Assembly (NCBI RefSeq): GCF_900103175.1
Contig: NZ_FNLF01000002.1
Coordinates: 2,122,136-2,186,135 of the forward strand
Direction of reading: 5' to 3'
DNA length: 64,000 bases
DNA from: Tsukamurella pulmonis
GTDB taxonomy: Bacteria > Actinomycetota > Actinomycetes > Mycobacteriales > Mycobacteriaceae
In this document: piece after piece, positions 27,001-35,950 of the stretch
Layout of the letters: each line of letters opens with the position of its first letter
Numbering within the stretch: the first letter of the stretch is position 1
Notes under the pieces: model-generated
Seen by the model: the letters and a program-made list of their open reading frames with translations, nothing else
Database searches by the model: none
What the model was told of the DNA's origin: nothing
Made by a program: the position numbers and the translations under genes

Positions 27001-27204
27001 GGCCTCGAAGGGGCCGTGCGGCTGGGGTTCAGCAAGGAGCTCGCGGCGGCGCCCGACGAGGCCGCCCGAGCGGAGCTGTTCGACCAGCTGCTCGGGCTCG
27101 CGTATCAGCGCGGACGAGCGCTGCACGCCGCCACCACGTTCGAGCTGGACGACGTGATCGACCCCGCCGCCACCAGAGACTGGATCCGTACCCTCACCCG
27201 GTGA
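24025..27204 (+). CDS. Single-chain biotin-dependent acyl-CoA carboxylase (BC-BCCP-CT)
   Basis: About 1059 residues joining three parts normally on two or more chains. Residues 1 to about 445 are biotin carboxylase (LLIANRGEIALRI, the ATP lid KAVAGGGGRGMR, EVNPRIQVEHTVTEE). About 475-550 are the biotin carrier with the biotinylated Lys514 in EAMKMEH. About 585-1059 are carboxyltransferase (GRRTARENIDHLVD, GGGGRPGD, and GGSFHAPQF with YGLGAMAMTG). I recall single-chain long-chain acyl-CoA carboxylases from mycobacteria with this kind of build. The partner ligase is translationally coupled. Propionyl-CoA, a product expected from odd-chain or 4-hydroxyvalerate breakdown, is one candidate substrate; longer acyl-CoA is another. 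Confidence 0.9.
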   Translation: MKLLIANRGEIALRIIRTARELGVATVAVHAADDAGTPHVAAADDAVALPGSGPAAYLDQDAVIVAATDTGADAVHPGYGFLAENADFAAACAAAGLTFVGPDPGVLRTFGDKASARAAAVAAGVPVPAATDGGVDLATVRAFAAGRAAGVMIKAVAGGGGRGMRAVVPGPRFDEELESAYRACVSEAELGFADGRVFAEELQSGARHVEVQIVGDGTESVALGDRDCSVQRRNQKLIEVAPAPALGEDLRAALHGHAARLCAAAGYRGLATVEFLVRDGAAVFLEVNPRIQVEHTVTEEVTGVDLVAAQLALADGAPLRELGLPAAIGCRDGVVTGAPAAAHGTAVQARVNLEVPQHDGTVLPAAGTLTGYTPPTGPGVRVDDYGRPGLTTSARYDSLLAKVIVRAATPARAYAKADTALGEFVIDGPGTNLPLLRAVLVDPEFRSGPVDTGYLARRIVDLVPEVDAPEPAVAAADLDGDVLTATLTGTVVAVAEPGSAAEPGTALVVLEAMKMEHEQVLAVPVTVGEVLVRPGETVAAGTPLLTYHADSAVGEGTATADALDLDRPRADLDEVRERHRVTRDEGRPDAVAKRRRLGRRTARENIDHLVDPGSFTEYGALLLPAQRARRSEEELIATGPADGLIGGLATIDGAEAMVISYDYTVLAGTQGWRNHAKTDRLIDVAERRGVPIVLFAEGGGGRPGDTDLDIVAGLDVPTFRSLGALRGRVPLVAVVSGRCFAGNAALAGICDVIIATPDANLGMGGPAMISGGGLGEFAPEAIGPIDVQRRNGVVHVVADDEADAVDRARRYLGYLAGPVEEWSAPDPRVARHVVPENRLRAYDVRAAIAAIVDEDSTLELRRDYGVGVITALVRVEGRPYALIANSTRHLGGAIDAEAADKLADFLELAEAHGLPIVSLCDTPGFMVGPDAEEQATVRRFSRLFVLGARLTVPLGVFVLRKGYGLGAMAMTGGSFHAPQFTVAWPTGEIGGMGLEGAVRLGFSKELAAAPDEAARAELFDQLLGLAYQRGRALHAATTFELDDVIDPAATRDWIRTLTR

Positions 27205-27224
27205 GGGGGCGAGGGTACGGATCC
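27182..27224. terminator. Hairpin overlapping the carboxylase stop
   Basis: GGATCCGTACCCTC (27182-27195) and its exact complement (27211-27224) form a 14-base-pair stem with a 15-base loop that contains the TGA stop. It is the first of two adjacent strong palindromes between convergent genes. Confidence 0.6.
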
Positions 27225-27225
27225 T

Positions 27226-27258
27226 CCGCGGTCACCGGCCGTGCGCCGGTGACCGCGG
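27226..27258. terminator. Bidirectional hairpin between convergent genes
   Basis: CCGCGGTCACCGGC (27226-27239) pairs perfectly with 27245-27258 (14 base pairs, 5-base loop). It begins two bases after the previous hairpin and ends exactly where the DUF6069 stop codon begins. No T-run is present, as is common in high-GC actinobacteria. Confidence 0.65.
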
Positions 27259-27687
27259 TCAGCGCACGCGGCGGTACAGAGCCTCCAGTGCCACGGTGAG
27301 CGCCGCCGCGATGACGACGTGCATCAGCGAGAGCATCAGCGTGGAGGGGCCGTCGAAGTCGGCGGCCAGGGTGCCCGCGACGGTGCCGAGCGAGGCGGCC
27401 GAACCGACCACGGCCGCGACGCGCAGGATCGGAGCCCACAGCTTCGAGAGCAGCACGGCCACGGTCATTCCCACGGCCAGCGGCACGACCGTCAGGAGGA
27501 TCACGCCGCCCGGGGCGACCGAGGCACGGGCGCCGGTCTCGTCCGACATGGTGAAGTCTCCACCGGCGGCGAGGCCGGCCAGCCACAGCACGAGGTTGAT
27601 GAGCAGGGACAGGCCCACCGCGCCGAGAACGGCGGTGGTGCGGTTGACGCGGAAGGACGACGGGGCGGCGGAATCGATGGCGGTCAT
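27259..27687 (-). CDS. DUF6069-type small membrane protein
   Basis: 142 residues with four predicted membrane segments and short loops, ending in EALYRRVR; it resembles DUF6069 proteins of unknown function. ATG 27687 is chosen because GAGGAGA lies just upstream. A further upstream in-frame ATG at 27729 is inside the -10 box of the promoter described at 27725-27755, so it cannot be the start if that promoter is used. The gene follows a two-component system on the same strand but has its own stress-type promoter. It may respond to redox-active or membrane-damaging compounds, by inference from the promoter only. Confidence 0.7.
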   Translation of the reverse strand: MTAIDSAAPSSFRVNRTTAVLGAVGLSLLINLVLWLAGLAAGGDFTMSDETGARASVAPGGVILLTVVPLAVGMTVAVLLSKLWAPILRVAAVVGSAASLGTVAGTLAADFDGPSTLMLSLMHVVIAAALTVALEALYRRVR

Positions 27688-27724
27688 GGTCTCTCCTCGG
27701 GGGTCGTTTTTCTGGAACGGATCC

Positions 27725-27755
27725 ATCACACAACCTCAAGGAATGTTTAGGTCAA
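27725..27755 (-). promoter_or_regulatory. MerR/SoxR-type promoter with 19-base spacer
   Basis: On the minus strand, -35 TTGACC (27750-27755) and -10 TGTGAT (27725-27730) are separated by 19 bases rather than 17. The spacer carries an imperfect palindrome reading ACCTAAACAT-TCCTTGAGGT. This spacing and the CCTnAA...CTTGAGG pattern are close to the SoxR box I remember (TTGACCTCAAG...CTTGAGG). The regulator is not in this window. Confidence 0.6.
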
Positions 27756-27759
27756 GCCT

Positions 27760-28395
27760 CTAGGTGAGACCGGCCTGCGCGGCGACGACAGCCGCCTGTA
27801 CCCGCGACTGCACGCCGAGCTTCATCAGCACGCGCGAGACGTGGGTCTTCACCGTCGCCTCGCCGATGTCGAGCTCCCGCGCGATCTGCTGATTCGACAG
27901 TCCGCGGCCCAGCCCGGCCAGCACGTCGCGTTCGCGGTCCGTGAGCGTGCTCAGGTCGGCACCGGACGGCTCGGCGGGCCGGGGGATCGCCGCGATCACC
28001 GCGCGGGTGACCTTCGGGTCGAGCACCGCATCGCCCGCGGCGACCGCCACGACGGCCCGGATCAGTTCGTCGCCGCCCGCCGACTTGAGCAGGAAGCCAC
28101 TCGCGCCCGCGGCGAGCGCGCCGAGCACGTACTCGTCGAGATCGAACGTGGTGAGAACCAGTACGGCGCAGTCGGTCTCGGCGACGACGGAGGCCGTCGC
28201 CGCCAGCCCGTCGACCCGCGGCATCCTCACGTCCATCACCACCACGTCGGGCTTGAGCGCGCGCGCCTGCCGCAGCGCGGCGGCACCGTCGGCCGCCTCA
28301 CCGACCACCTGCACGTCGCCGGTCGACTCGAGGAGCAGTCGCAGACCGGCGCGGATAGCCGCGTGATCGTCCGCCAGGACGACGGTGACCGTCAC
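27760..28395 (-). CDS. NarL/LuxR-type response regulator
   Basis: 211 residues. The receiver domain has the acidic pair at 9-10 (LADDH), the phosphorylated Asp55 in VVMDVRMP, the switch Thr (VLTTFD) and the Lys of FLLKSAG. The C-terminal LuxR helix-turn-helix is LTDRERDVLAGLGRGLSNQQIARELDIGEATVKTH, here split around GLGRGLSNQ. Its GTG start overlaps the kinase stop by four bases, so the two form one translational unit. The target genes are unknown; the DUF6069 gene follows but has its own promoter. Confidence 0.92.
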   Translation of the reverse strand: MTVTVVLADDHAAIRAGLRLLLESTGDVQVVGEAADGAAALRQARALKPDVVVMDVRMPRVDGLAATASVVAETDCAVLVLTTFDLDEYVLGALAAGASGFLLKSAGGDELIRAVVAVAAGDAVLDPKVTRAVIAAIPRPAEPSGADLSTLTDRERDVLAGLGRGLSNQQIARELDIGEATVKTHVSRVLMKLGVQSRVQAAVVAAQAGLT

Positions 28396-29504
28396 CTCGC
28401 CACCTCCCTCGGGATCGTCGCCCGGACCACCCAGGTCTCGCCCTCGGGGCCCGCCGTCGCCGTCCCGCCGACCGACTCCGCGCGGAAGGCGATGTTGCGC
28501 AGGCCGTCACCCGACCCGAGCGGGCCGGGCGGCAGGGCGTTTCTGGCGGTCATGCTCACATGCTCCTCCGCGAATGCGACGTCGACCTCCAGAGCGGCCC
28601 CGGGGGCGTGCTTGGTGGCATTGGTGATGACCTCCCCGAGGATCCGCGTGAGCGTCGCCTCGACCGCGGTGGGCAGCGCACCGTCGGGCAGCGCGAGCCG
28701 TACCGGGACCCCCGCCGCGTTCGCCGTCTCGATCAGCGGTTCGAGCGACTCGAGAGTGGTCCGCACCGCCGCGTCGTCGGGGGAGGTGAGCAGGTTGATC
28801 GTGGCCCGCATCTCCTCGAGGGCGGCCAGGCTGCCCGATCGGATCGACTGCAGCACCGCGGGATTCTCGGGGGTGCGCTGCGCCGCGTCCGCGAGGATCG
28901 CCACCGCGGACAGGTGCCCTGCAACGGTGTCGTGCAGCTCCCGTGCCAGGCGGCGCCGCTCGTCCGCGAGTGCGGTCGCGCGCCGGGCCTCGCCCTCGTC
29001 GCGTTCCAATTCCGCGAGCCTGCGGTAGGCGAGGACCGCGCGGCCGTACCCGATCGGCGACCAGAGGACGGCGACCAGTACGAGGACCGCGTAAATGCCG
29101 CCCTTGACCCCACCGAGAACGGACGCACCGGCCCCGAGTGCGAGCGTGAGCACCAGCACCGTCCACGAGACGACATCGCGGAGCCGATCGGAGCCGGTGG
29201 CCACCGCGAGGTAGATGACGTCCGAGAAGGCGATCCACAAGACCACCGACGGGCCGAACGGGAAGTCCCACGCCGCGAGTGCGAGCATGAGGCCGAAGGC
29301 GAGCGCGGGGCGATGTCGCGCGAGCAGCTGGACTGCGAGCGCGCCGCAGAGCAGCCCGAGCTTCACCTGCCAGGGATAGAAGTCCTCCGCCTCGTTGCGC
29401 ACCGTCCAGCCGCCGGCGGCCCACAGCAGCGCTCCCACGAGCGTGATGCCGATCGCGGGGACCGCGGCGTACTCCGACGTCCACGACCGGCCGATCGACT
29501 TCAT
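28392..29504 (-). CDS. NarL-class sensor histidine kinase
   Basis: About 370 residues. Five or six membrane segments occupy roughly residues 15-165 with almost no extracellular loop, so it probably senses a signal in the membrane. The HisKA_3 box ERRRLARELHDTVAGHL carries the phosphorylated His, followed by a degenerate HATPase_c domain (EVITNATKHAP for the N-box, and GSGDGLRNI for the G-box). ATG 29504 is preferred; ATG 29522 is possible. It is coupled to the response regulator by a 4-base overlap. The arrangement resembles LiaS/DesK-type cell-envelope sensors. Confidence 0.88.
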   Translation of the reverse strand: MKSIGRSWTSEYAAVPAIGITLVGALLWAAGGWTVRNEAEDFYPWQVKLGLLCGALAVQLLARHRPALAFGLMLALAAWDFPFGPSVVLWIAFSDVIYLAVATGSDRLRDVVSWTVLVLTLALGAGASVLGGVKGGIYAVLVLVAVLWSPIGYGRAVLAYRRLAELERDEGEARRATALADERRRLARELHDTVAGHLSAVAILADAAQRTPENPAVLQSIRSGSLAALEEMRATINLLTSPDDAAVRTTLESLEPLIETANAAGVPVRLALPDGALPTAVEATLTRILGEVITNATKHAPGAALEVDVAFAEEHVSMTARNALPPGPLGSGDGLRNIAFRAESVGGTATAGPEGETWVVRATIPREVAR

Positions 29505-29612
29505 GCGCCCATTGGAGCACATCGGGCGCAGTGCCGGGTCCGCCGAACGGAGGATGGGTGGCGCACCGTCGGGCGGACGACGGCGGGGCGCGGGCGCGGC
29601 AGAGTGCGGGGC

Positions 29613-30173
29613 ATGGACGAGTTGAACAATCCGGTGCTGTGGACGATCGCCGCGTGCGAGATCGGCTTCTGGGTCCTCGTGGTCGGGGGCCTCGTGCTGC
29701 GCTACATCCTGCGCTTGCGGCGCGCAGGCATGGTGGCGCTCGCGCTGGTGCCGCTGCTCGATCTGGTGCTGATCGCCGCCGTCGCGATCGATCTGAACCG
29801 CGGCGGGGAAGTGGGTTTCGCGCACCGACTGGCCGGGATCTACTTGGGCTGCACGGTGATGTTCGGGCACACGATGATCGCCTGGGCGGACGAGCGCTTC
29901 GCACACCGCTTCGCCGGCGGGCCCGCGCCGCGGAAGGTGCCCAAGGTCGGGCCCGAGCGCACGCGCAAGGAATGGAACGACTTCTACCGCTGGCTCGGCG
30001 CTGTGGCCATCGCGGGCGCCGTGTCCCTGGGGCTGGGCTACACCGTCGCCGATCAGACGCAGCGCGAGGCGCTCATGGGCGTCTTCGGCACCCTCGGCGT
30101 GATCACGGTGATCTGGCTCGTCACCGGGCCGCTGTGGGTCGCGGGGCGAGGGGAACGCACCGCAGAGCGCTGA
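29613..30173 (+). CDS. Polytopic membrane protein of unknown function
   Basis: 186 residues with about five membrane segments. An acidic cytosolic linker holds PKVGPERTRKEWNDFYRW between segments three and four. The start ATG 29613 follows GTGCGGGGC. I do not recognise the family by name. It is divergent from the histidine kinase with about 108 bases between them, and it ends in front of a strong terminator shared with sigA. Nothing indicates the function. Confidence 0.65.
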   Translation: MDELNNPVLWTIAACEIGFWVLVVGGLVLRYILRLRRAGMVALALVPLLDLVLIAAVAIDLNRGGEVGFAHRLAGIYLGCTVMFGHTMIAWADERFAHRFAGGPAPRKVPKVGPERTRKEWNDFYRWLGAVAIAGAVSLGLGYTVADQTQREALMGVFGTLGVITVIWLVTGPLWVAGRGERTAER

Positions 30174-30192
30174 GACCTGCCTCGGAAACGAC

Positions 30193-30230
30193 GCTGCTCC
30201 CGCGATCACCATCGTGATCGCGGGAGCAGC
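30193..30230. terminator. Strong bidirectional terminator next to sigA
   Basis: GCTGCTCCCGCGATCAC (30193-30209) pairs perfectly with 30214-30230: a 17-base-pair stem with a 4-base loop CATC. It lies between the convergent membrane-protein gene and sigA and probably ends both transcripts. Confidence 0.85.
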
Positions 30231-30256
30231 CGAGTGTCGTGGCAGCGGGGGAGCCG

Positions 30257-31705
<1,449 letters not shown>

Positions 31706-31924
31706 TTACGCCCTTTCCTACTGTGCCTGCGTGCGTCGAACTGCTGGTCCAGGGCGCGACAACGCTACCGTTCCCGTGGTACGGGGCTTCGGTGGTGGCT
31801 GCGGCGACCGGGGCGAGGTGGTTCGGCGTCTGGTCCGACGTTTCGACGTCGGACCCCCATTGTAACGATTCTTCTCGTCGCGCCCGCATTCACCTGCGGT
31901 CACAGTGCGACGAACCGGCCGGAA

Positions 31925-32668
31925 TCAGTCGCGTTGCGATGCCATCGCCGCGCCGACGATGCCCGCCGTGTTCTGCAGCTTCGCCGGGATCACCGGGGTC
32001 TGAACGTCGAGCAGCGGCACCCATTTGTCGGCTTTCCGACTGACCCCGCCGCCGACGATGATGAGGTCCGGCCAGAGCAGCTTCTCGTACTCCTGGAAGA
32101 CGCGGCTCACCTCCTTGGCCCACCGCTCGTAGCTCCATTCCTTGCGCTCCTTGACCGAGCTCGCGGCCCGGTGCTCGGCCTCCTTGCCGTCCACCTCGAT
32201 GTGCCCGAACTCGGTGTTCGGGACGAGGGTTCCGCGGTGCAGCAGGGCTGACCCGATTCCCGTTCCCAGCGTGAGCAGCAGGATCACGCCGTCGAAGTCC
32301 CGGCCGGCGCCGTAGCGGTCCTCGGCCAGGCCCGCGGCATCGGCATCGTTGAGCACCGTGACGGCCCGGTTCAACGTGGACGTGAACAGGGCGTCCGCGT
32401 CGGTGCCGATCCAGCCCGGATCGATGTTCGCGGCGCTGCGGACCGTGCCCTTGGTCACGACGGCCGGCACGGTGACGCCCACGGGGCCCGTCCAGTCGAA
32501 GTGATCGATCACCTCGCGGACGACCTCGGCGCACGCCTCCGGCGTGGAGGGCTGCGGCGTGAGCACCTTGTAGCGCTCGCCCACCAGCTCCCCGGTCTCC
32601 ATGTCCACGACACCGCCCTTGATGCCGCTGCCGCCGATATCGACGCCGAAACCCAGCTTCTCCGCCAT
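31925..32668 (-). CDS. ppgK: Polyphosphate glucokinase
   Basis: 247 residues of the ROK/PPGK family. It phosphorylates glucose using polyphosphate or ATP. The phosphate loop VDIGGSGIKGG, the catalytic stretch NDADAAGLAEDRYG and LLLTLGTGIGSAL are intact, and the C-terminal VGGGVSRKADKW fits PPGK rather than ATP-only kinases. ATG 32668 gives the usual length; M. tuberculosis PpgK is about 265 residues. It lies upstream of sigA with 219 bases between them and is divergent from suhB. Confidence 0.93.
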   Translation of the reverse strand: MAEKLGFGVDIGGSGIKGGVVDMETGELVGERYKVLTPQPSTPEACAEVVREVIDHFDWTGPVGVTVPAVVTKGTVRSAANIDPGWIGTDADALFTSTLNRAVTVLNDADAAGLAEDRYGAGRDFDGVILLLTLGTGIGSALLHRGTLVPNTEFGHIEVDGKEAEHRAASSVKERKEWSYERWAKEVSRVFQEYEKLLWPDLIIVGGGVSRKADKWVPLLDVQTPVIPAKLQNTAGIVGAAMASQRD

Positions 32669-32759
32669 TGCCTGCTCGCATTCCTCGTCGGTGCCGCACG
32701 TCGCGTCCTGGTTCCCGGGGTGCCCCCGGCGCTGACAAACTACCGCGGATTGTGGTTCT

Positions 32760-33632
32760 GTGGAGGACGTGCAACTTAACCGCTGGGAGTTGTCCGAGGT
32801 CGCCGTCGCCGTCGTCACGGAAGCCGCGCAGCGCGTCGCGGCCCGCCGGGCGGAGGTCTTCGGCGCCAACGCATTCGACGGTGCCGACGGCGCCCGCCCG
32901 GAGGGCGTGACCACCAAGTCCACGCCGACCGATCCGGTCACCGTCGTCGATACCGAGACCGAGCGCTTCGTCCGGGAACGACTCGCCGAGCTGCGGCCGG
33001 ACGACACCGTGCTCGGGGAGGAGTTCGGGGGCGACCCGGGCGAGTCCGGCGCGGTCCGGTGGATCGTCGATCCGATCGACGGCACCGTCAACTTCCTCTA
33101 CGGCGTGCCGGCGTACGCCGTCTCGCTCGGCGCCCAGGTGGACGGGGTATCAGTGGCCGGGGCCGTCGCGGACGTGGTGCACGGCACCGTCTACGCGGCG
33201 GTGCGCGACGGTGGCGCGCGCGAGATATCGCCGGACGGCACCGTCCGCGAACTGAGCGCCAACCCGATCACCGATCCTGCTCTCGCCCTCGTCGCCACGG
33301 GGTTCGGCTACGCCCGTGAGCGGCGCGAGAAGCAGGGGCGCGTGCTGGCCCAGCTGTTGCCCGCCGTACGGGACGTGCGGCGGATCGGTTCCGCCGCACT
33401 CGACCTGTGCATGGTGGCAGCGGGCCGTGCCGACGCGCACTACGAGCACGGTCTGAGTCCGTGGGACTGGGCTGCCGGCGCACTCATCGCACAGGAGGCC
33501 GGAGCGGTCGTGATCGTGCCCGCCGCCGACTCCAGCAGCGCGGACGGTGCGCTGACGCTGGCGGCCGCGCCGGGGATCGCCGAGGCGCTGATCGAGCTCC
33601 TTCGCAGCGCCGGGGGCCTCGAAGCGCTCTGA
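32760..33632 (+). CDS. suhB: Inositol-1-monophosphatase family protein SuhB
   Basis: 290 residues, the length of M. tuberculosis SuhB. Metal-binding motifs are complete: GEEFGG, WIVDPIDGTVNFLYGVP and WDWAAG near the C-terminus. It releases inositol from inositol-1-phosphate for phosphatidylinositol and mycothiol synthesis; related enzymes also act on other phosphates. GTG 32760 is chosen; GTG 32769 is possible. Its TGA is followed immediately by the reverse-strand stop of cei, so the convergent genes have no spacer. Confidence 0.93.
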   Translation: MEDVQLNRWELSEVAVAVVTEAAQRVAARRAEVFGANAFDGADGARPEGVTTKSTPTDPVTVVDTETERFVRERLAELRPDDTVLGEEFGGDPGESGAVRWIVDPIDGTVNFLYGVPAYAVSLGAQVDGVSVAGAVADVVHGTVYAAVRDGGAREISPDGTVRELSANPITDPALALVATGFGYARERREKQGRVLAQLLPAVRDVRRIGSAALDLCMVAAGRADAHYEHGLSPWDWAAGALIAQEAGAVVIVPAADSSSADGALTLAAAPGIAEALIELLRSAGGLEAL

Positions 33633-34358
33633 TCAGCGGGTGCAGGACTGGCTGTGCACCGCGGAGACGAGAGCGGGATTCGCCCCGCCGTCCGTGGCGC
33701 CGGCCGGAGCCGCACGCAGGATGCGCAGGATCTCCTGCGCATCGGTGCTGGGCTCGAGGTCGGTGAAGAACGTGCCCAGCACCAGATCCACCGAGTTGTC
33801 GCGCCGGCCGTCGTCGATCAGTTCCGCGCAGGGCGCGATGATCCAGGCCGCCGCGGCGGCGGCGCGGCCGGAATCGCCGAAGCGCAGCTGTGCCTGGCAG
33901 GCCATCTCCGGGTAGACGGGGTCGTTGCCGTACGCGCCGGTGGTGGGCGCGGCGAAGCCGTAGTCCGCGAGCTTGTTCAGGGTGGTCTCCGCGCGCCCCG
34001 ACTGGCCGGAGGCGTTGAGGACCCGCACCGTGGTCGCGGCCAGTGGGGCGGGCCGCACCGAGATCAGATCGTCGGGGGAGACGACCTCGAACCGGTTGGG
34101 CGCGGGGGCGGGCGTGGTGCCGCCGGCACGCGCGGCGGCACTGGGCGCGGGCGCGGCCGACGCCGACGCCGGGCCGGGCTGCGGGCAGGAGACCGGTGCC
34201 GCGGTCTCCTCCTGGGTGGACATCGCGCGGGCCCAGGTGGCTACCGCGATCACGGCGAGCACGGCGACGACGATGAGGATCGGCAACGTGTTGCGACGCC
34301 GGAACGGATCACCGTTCCGGTCGAATCGCCGGCCGGTGCCGGTGAGCTGGGAAACCAC
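33633..34358 (-). CDS. cei: Envelope integrity protein Cei (LytR C-terminal domain)
   Basis: About 241 residues from GTG 34358. A short basic cytosolic part is followed by one membrane segment (about residues 24-43), then a Pro/Ala/Ser-rich linker and an extracytoplasmic LytR_C domain with VRVLNASGQSG. Two cysteine pairs could form disulfides outside the cell. In mycobacteria, Cei (Rv2700) is needed for virulence and envelope integrity. The start is uncertain: an in-frame GTG further up (34496) would add about 46 basic, poorly conserved-looking residues. Gene position between suhB and the DUF4193 gene matches M. tuberculosis. Confidence 0.88.
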   Translation of the reverse strand: MVSQLTGTGRRFDRNGDPFRRRNTLPILIVVAVLAVIAVATWARAMSTQEETAAPVSCPQPGPASASAAPAPSAAARAGGTTPAPAPNRFEVVSPDDLISVRPAPLAATTVRVLNASGQSGRAETTLNKLADYGFAAPTTGAYGNDPVYPEMACQAQLRFGDSGRAAAAAAWIIAPCAELIDDGRRDNSVDLVLGTFFTDLEPSTDAQEILRILRAAPAGATDGGANPALVSAVHSQSCTR

Positions 34359-34489
34359 GGCCCCGACTGTACGGGAGCGGGCCGCCGGTGCCGGGGAGGC
34401 GGCGCGGGAGTCGGCCCGGGAATCATCGGGGCTCCGTGCGCGTTGGACGGGCAACGAGCGGACCGATCGGAGGCCGTCACGGAAAGGCC

Positions 34490-34518
34490 GTGACATCGCT
34501 TTCCGAGTGGGTTACACT
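34490..34518 (+). promoter_or_regulatory. SigA-type promoter of the DUF4193 gene
   Basis: GTGACA (34490-34495) and TACACT (34513-34518) are separated by exactly 17 bases, giving five of six matches at -35 and good agreement at -10. The predicted start is about 80 bases before ATG 34604. Confidence 0.6.
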
Positions 34519-34603
34519 CTGGGCCGCTCGCGCGGGACAACGCGCCCGGCGGTCACGGAAACCCCGAGACCCGGGGCACGAGCAAGGATGGGGATGACAC
34601 GGC

Positions 34604-34903
34604 ATGGCAACTGATTACGACGCTCCACGGCGCTCCGAGGCGGACGAGATCTCGGAGGATTCGCTGGAGGAGCTCAAGGCCCGTCGCAACGAGGGGCAGT
34701 CCGGCACGGTGGACGTGGACGAGGGTGAGACCGCCGAGTCCTTCGAGCTTCCCGGCGCCGATCTCTCGGGCGAGGAACTCAGTGTTCGCGTGGTGCCCAA
34801 GCAGGCCGACGAGTTCACCTGCACGAGCTGCTTCCTGGTGTACCACCGCAGCCGCCTCGCCGATCCGGACGGCAACGAGCTGATCTGCATCGACTGCGCC
34901 TGA
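34604..34903 (+). CDS. DUF4193 zinc-ribbon protein
   Basis: 99 residues, matching Rv2699c in length and place. The N-terminal two thirds are acidic and probably flexible. The C-terminus has two cysteine pairs, CTSC and CIDC, about 25 residues apart, forming a likely zinc ribbon. Such small acidic zinc-ribbon proteins are conserved across actinobacteria, with no assigned function that I know. It has a strong-looking promoter of its own. Confidence 0.92.
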   Translation: MATDYDAPRRSEADEISEDSLEELKARRNEGQSGTVDVDEGETAESFELPGADLSGEELSVRVVPKQADEFTCTSCFLVYHRSRLADPDGNELICIDCA

Positions 34904-34931
34904 CGGCGAAACTCTCCGCGGCGGCCCGCTC

Positions 34932-35423
34932 CTAGCCGAGCGTGGTCGCGGCGGGGATGAGCGCGAGCATCTTCTCGGGATGCCGCGTGGACACCATCCA
35001 GTACGGTGTCGGATCGTCCGGGTCGTCGAGGACCACGACGATCATCGACTTGATCCATCCCCTGTGATAGACGAACGCCGCGGGATCGAGCTGGCGGCCC
35101 AGTGCCGCACTCTTCGCCTCCGGCGGCACCGCCGCCGCGCGCGAGACCAATTCCAGCGGCAGATGGGCGTTGCCGGCCCACAGCTCCCCGTCGCGGATCG
35201 CGACACTGCCGCGTCCCATGGACCAGAGCAGGACAGCGATGACCGCGACGATCAGCACCCACGCTCCGATCATCCAATCGCCCCAGCGTGCGGCGAGTGT
35301 CACCTCGTAGCAGAGTAGGGACGCGACCACCGCGCCCGCGATCCACCAGTACCACGGCACCGTCAGCCGCTCGGAGTAGCCGCCCGCGGGCTTCGAGGTC
35401 TTCACTGTTCGATCGTCCGACAC
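34932..35423 (-). CDS. DUF3093 membrane protein
   Basis: 163 residues from GTG 35423; the M. tuberculosis counterpart Rv2698 is about 161. Two membrane segments (about residues 25-70) follow a short polar N-terminus with [11 protein letters not shown], and the rest is a cytosolic beta-rich domain with [11 protein letters not shown] and [11 protein letters not shown]. The function is unknown. It is divergent from dut with only 23 bases between starts, so the two promoters must overlap. Confidence 0.9.
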   Translation of the reverse strand: MSDDRTVKTSKPAGGYSERLTVPWYWWIAGAVVASLLCYEVTLAARWGDWMIGAWVLIVAVIAVLLWSMGRGSVAIRDGELWAGNAHLPLELVSRAAAVPPEAKSAALGRQLDPAAFVYHRGWIKSMIVVVLDDPDDPTPYWMVSTRHPEKMLALIPAATTLG

Positions 35424-35446
35424 GCCTTCAGCGTAGTCTGCATGCC

Positions 35447-35908
35447 ATGGTGAGCCAGATACCCCTACTGCGGCTCGACGAGGGCCTCCCACTTCCCAAG
35501 CGCGCACATCCCGGCGACGCGGGCGTGGACCTGTACTCGACGATCGACGTGCGGATCGAACCCGGTGCCCGCACGCTCGTCGCCACCGGCGTGGCGCTCG
35601 CGCTGCCGCACGGCACCGTCGGTCTGATCCACCCCCGCTCCGGCCTCGCCGCGAAGCACGGGCTCACCGTGGTCAACACGCCCGGCACCGTCGACGCGGG
35701 TTACCGGGGCGAGATCAAGGTCTGCCTCCTGAACACCGATCGCGAGAGCGCCGTCGAGATCAAGCGCGGCGACCGGATCGCCCAGTTGCTCGTCCAGCGC
35801 GTGGAACTGCCCGACTTCAAGGAGGTCTCGTTCCTCGACGAGACGGTCCGCGGCGCCGGCGGCTACGGCTCGTCGGGCGGGCACGCCAGCCTCGAGTCGT
35901 CCCAGTAA
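35447..35908 (+). CDS. dut: dUTP diphosphatase
   Basis: 153 residues, one short of M. tuberculosis Dut. All five dUTPase motifs are visible: [42 protein letters not shown] and the C-terminal P-loop-like [12 protein letters not shown]. It hydrolyses dUTP to dUMP, which keeps uracil out of DNA and feeds dTMP synthesis. The enzyme is a homotrimer in the family. DUF3710 follows 42 bases downstream, the same partner as in mycobacteria. Confidence 0.96.
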   Translation: MVSQIPLLRLDEGLPLPKRAHPGDAGVDLYSTIDVRIEPGARTLVATGVALALPHGTVGLIHPRSGLAAKHGLTVVNTPGTVDAGYRGEIKVCLLNTDRESAVEIKRGDRIAQLLVQRVELPDFKEVSFLDETVRGAGGYGSSGGHASLESSQ

Positions 35909-35950
35909 TCTCCCGAACACACCCCTCGTAGATCCAAGGAGCACATCCCC

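Noticed and set aside
27688-27729. Upstream ATG (27729) as start of the DUF6069 gene
   Set aside because: It lies in the -10 region of the promoter and lacks a ribosome binding site; ATG 27687 has GAGGAGA.
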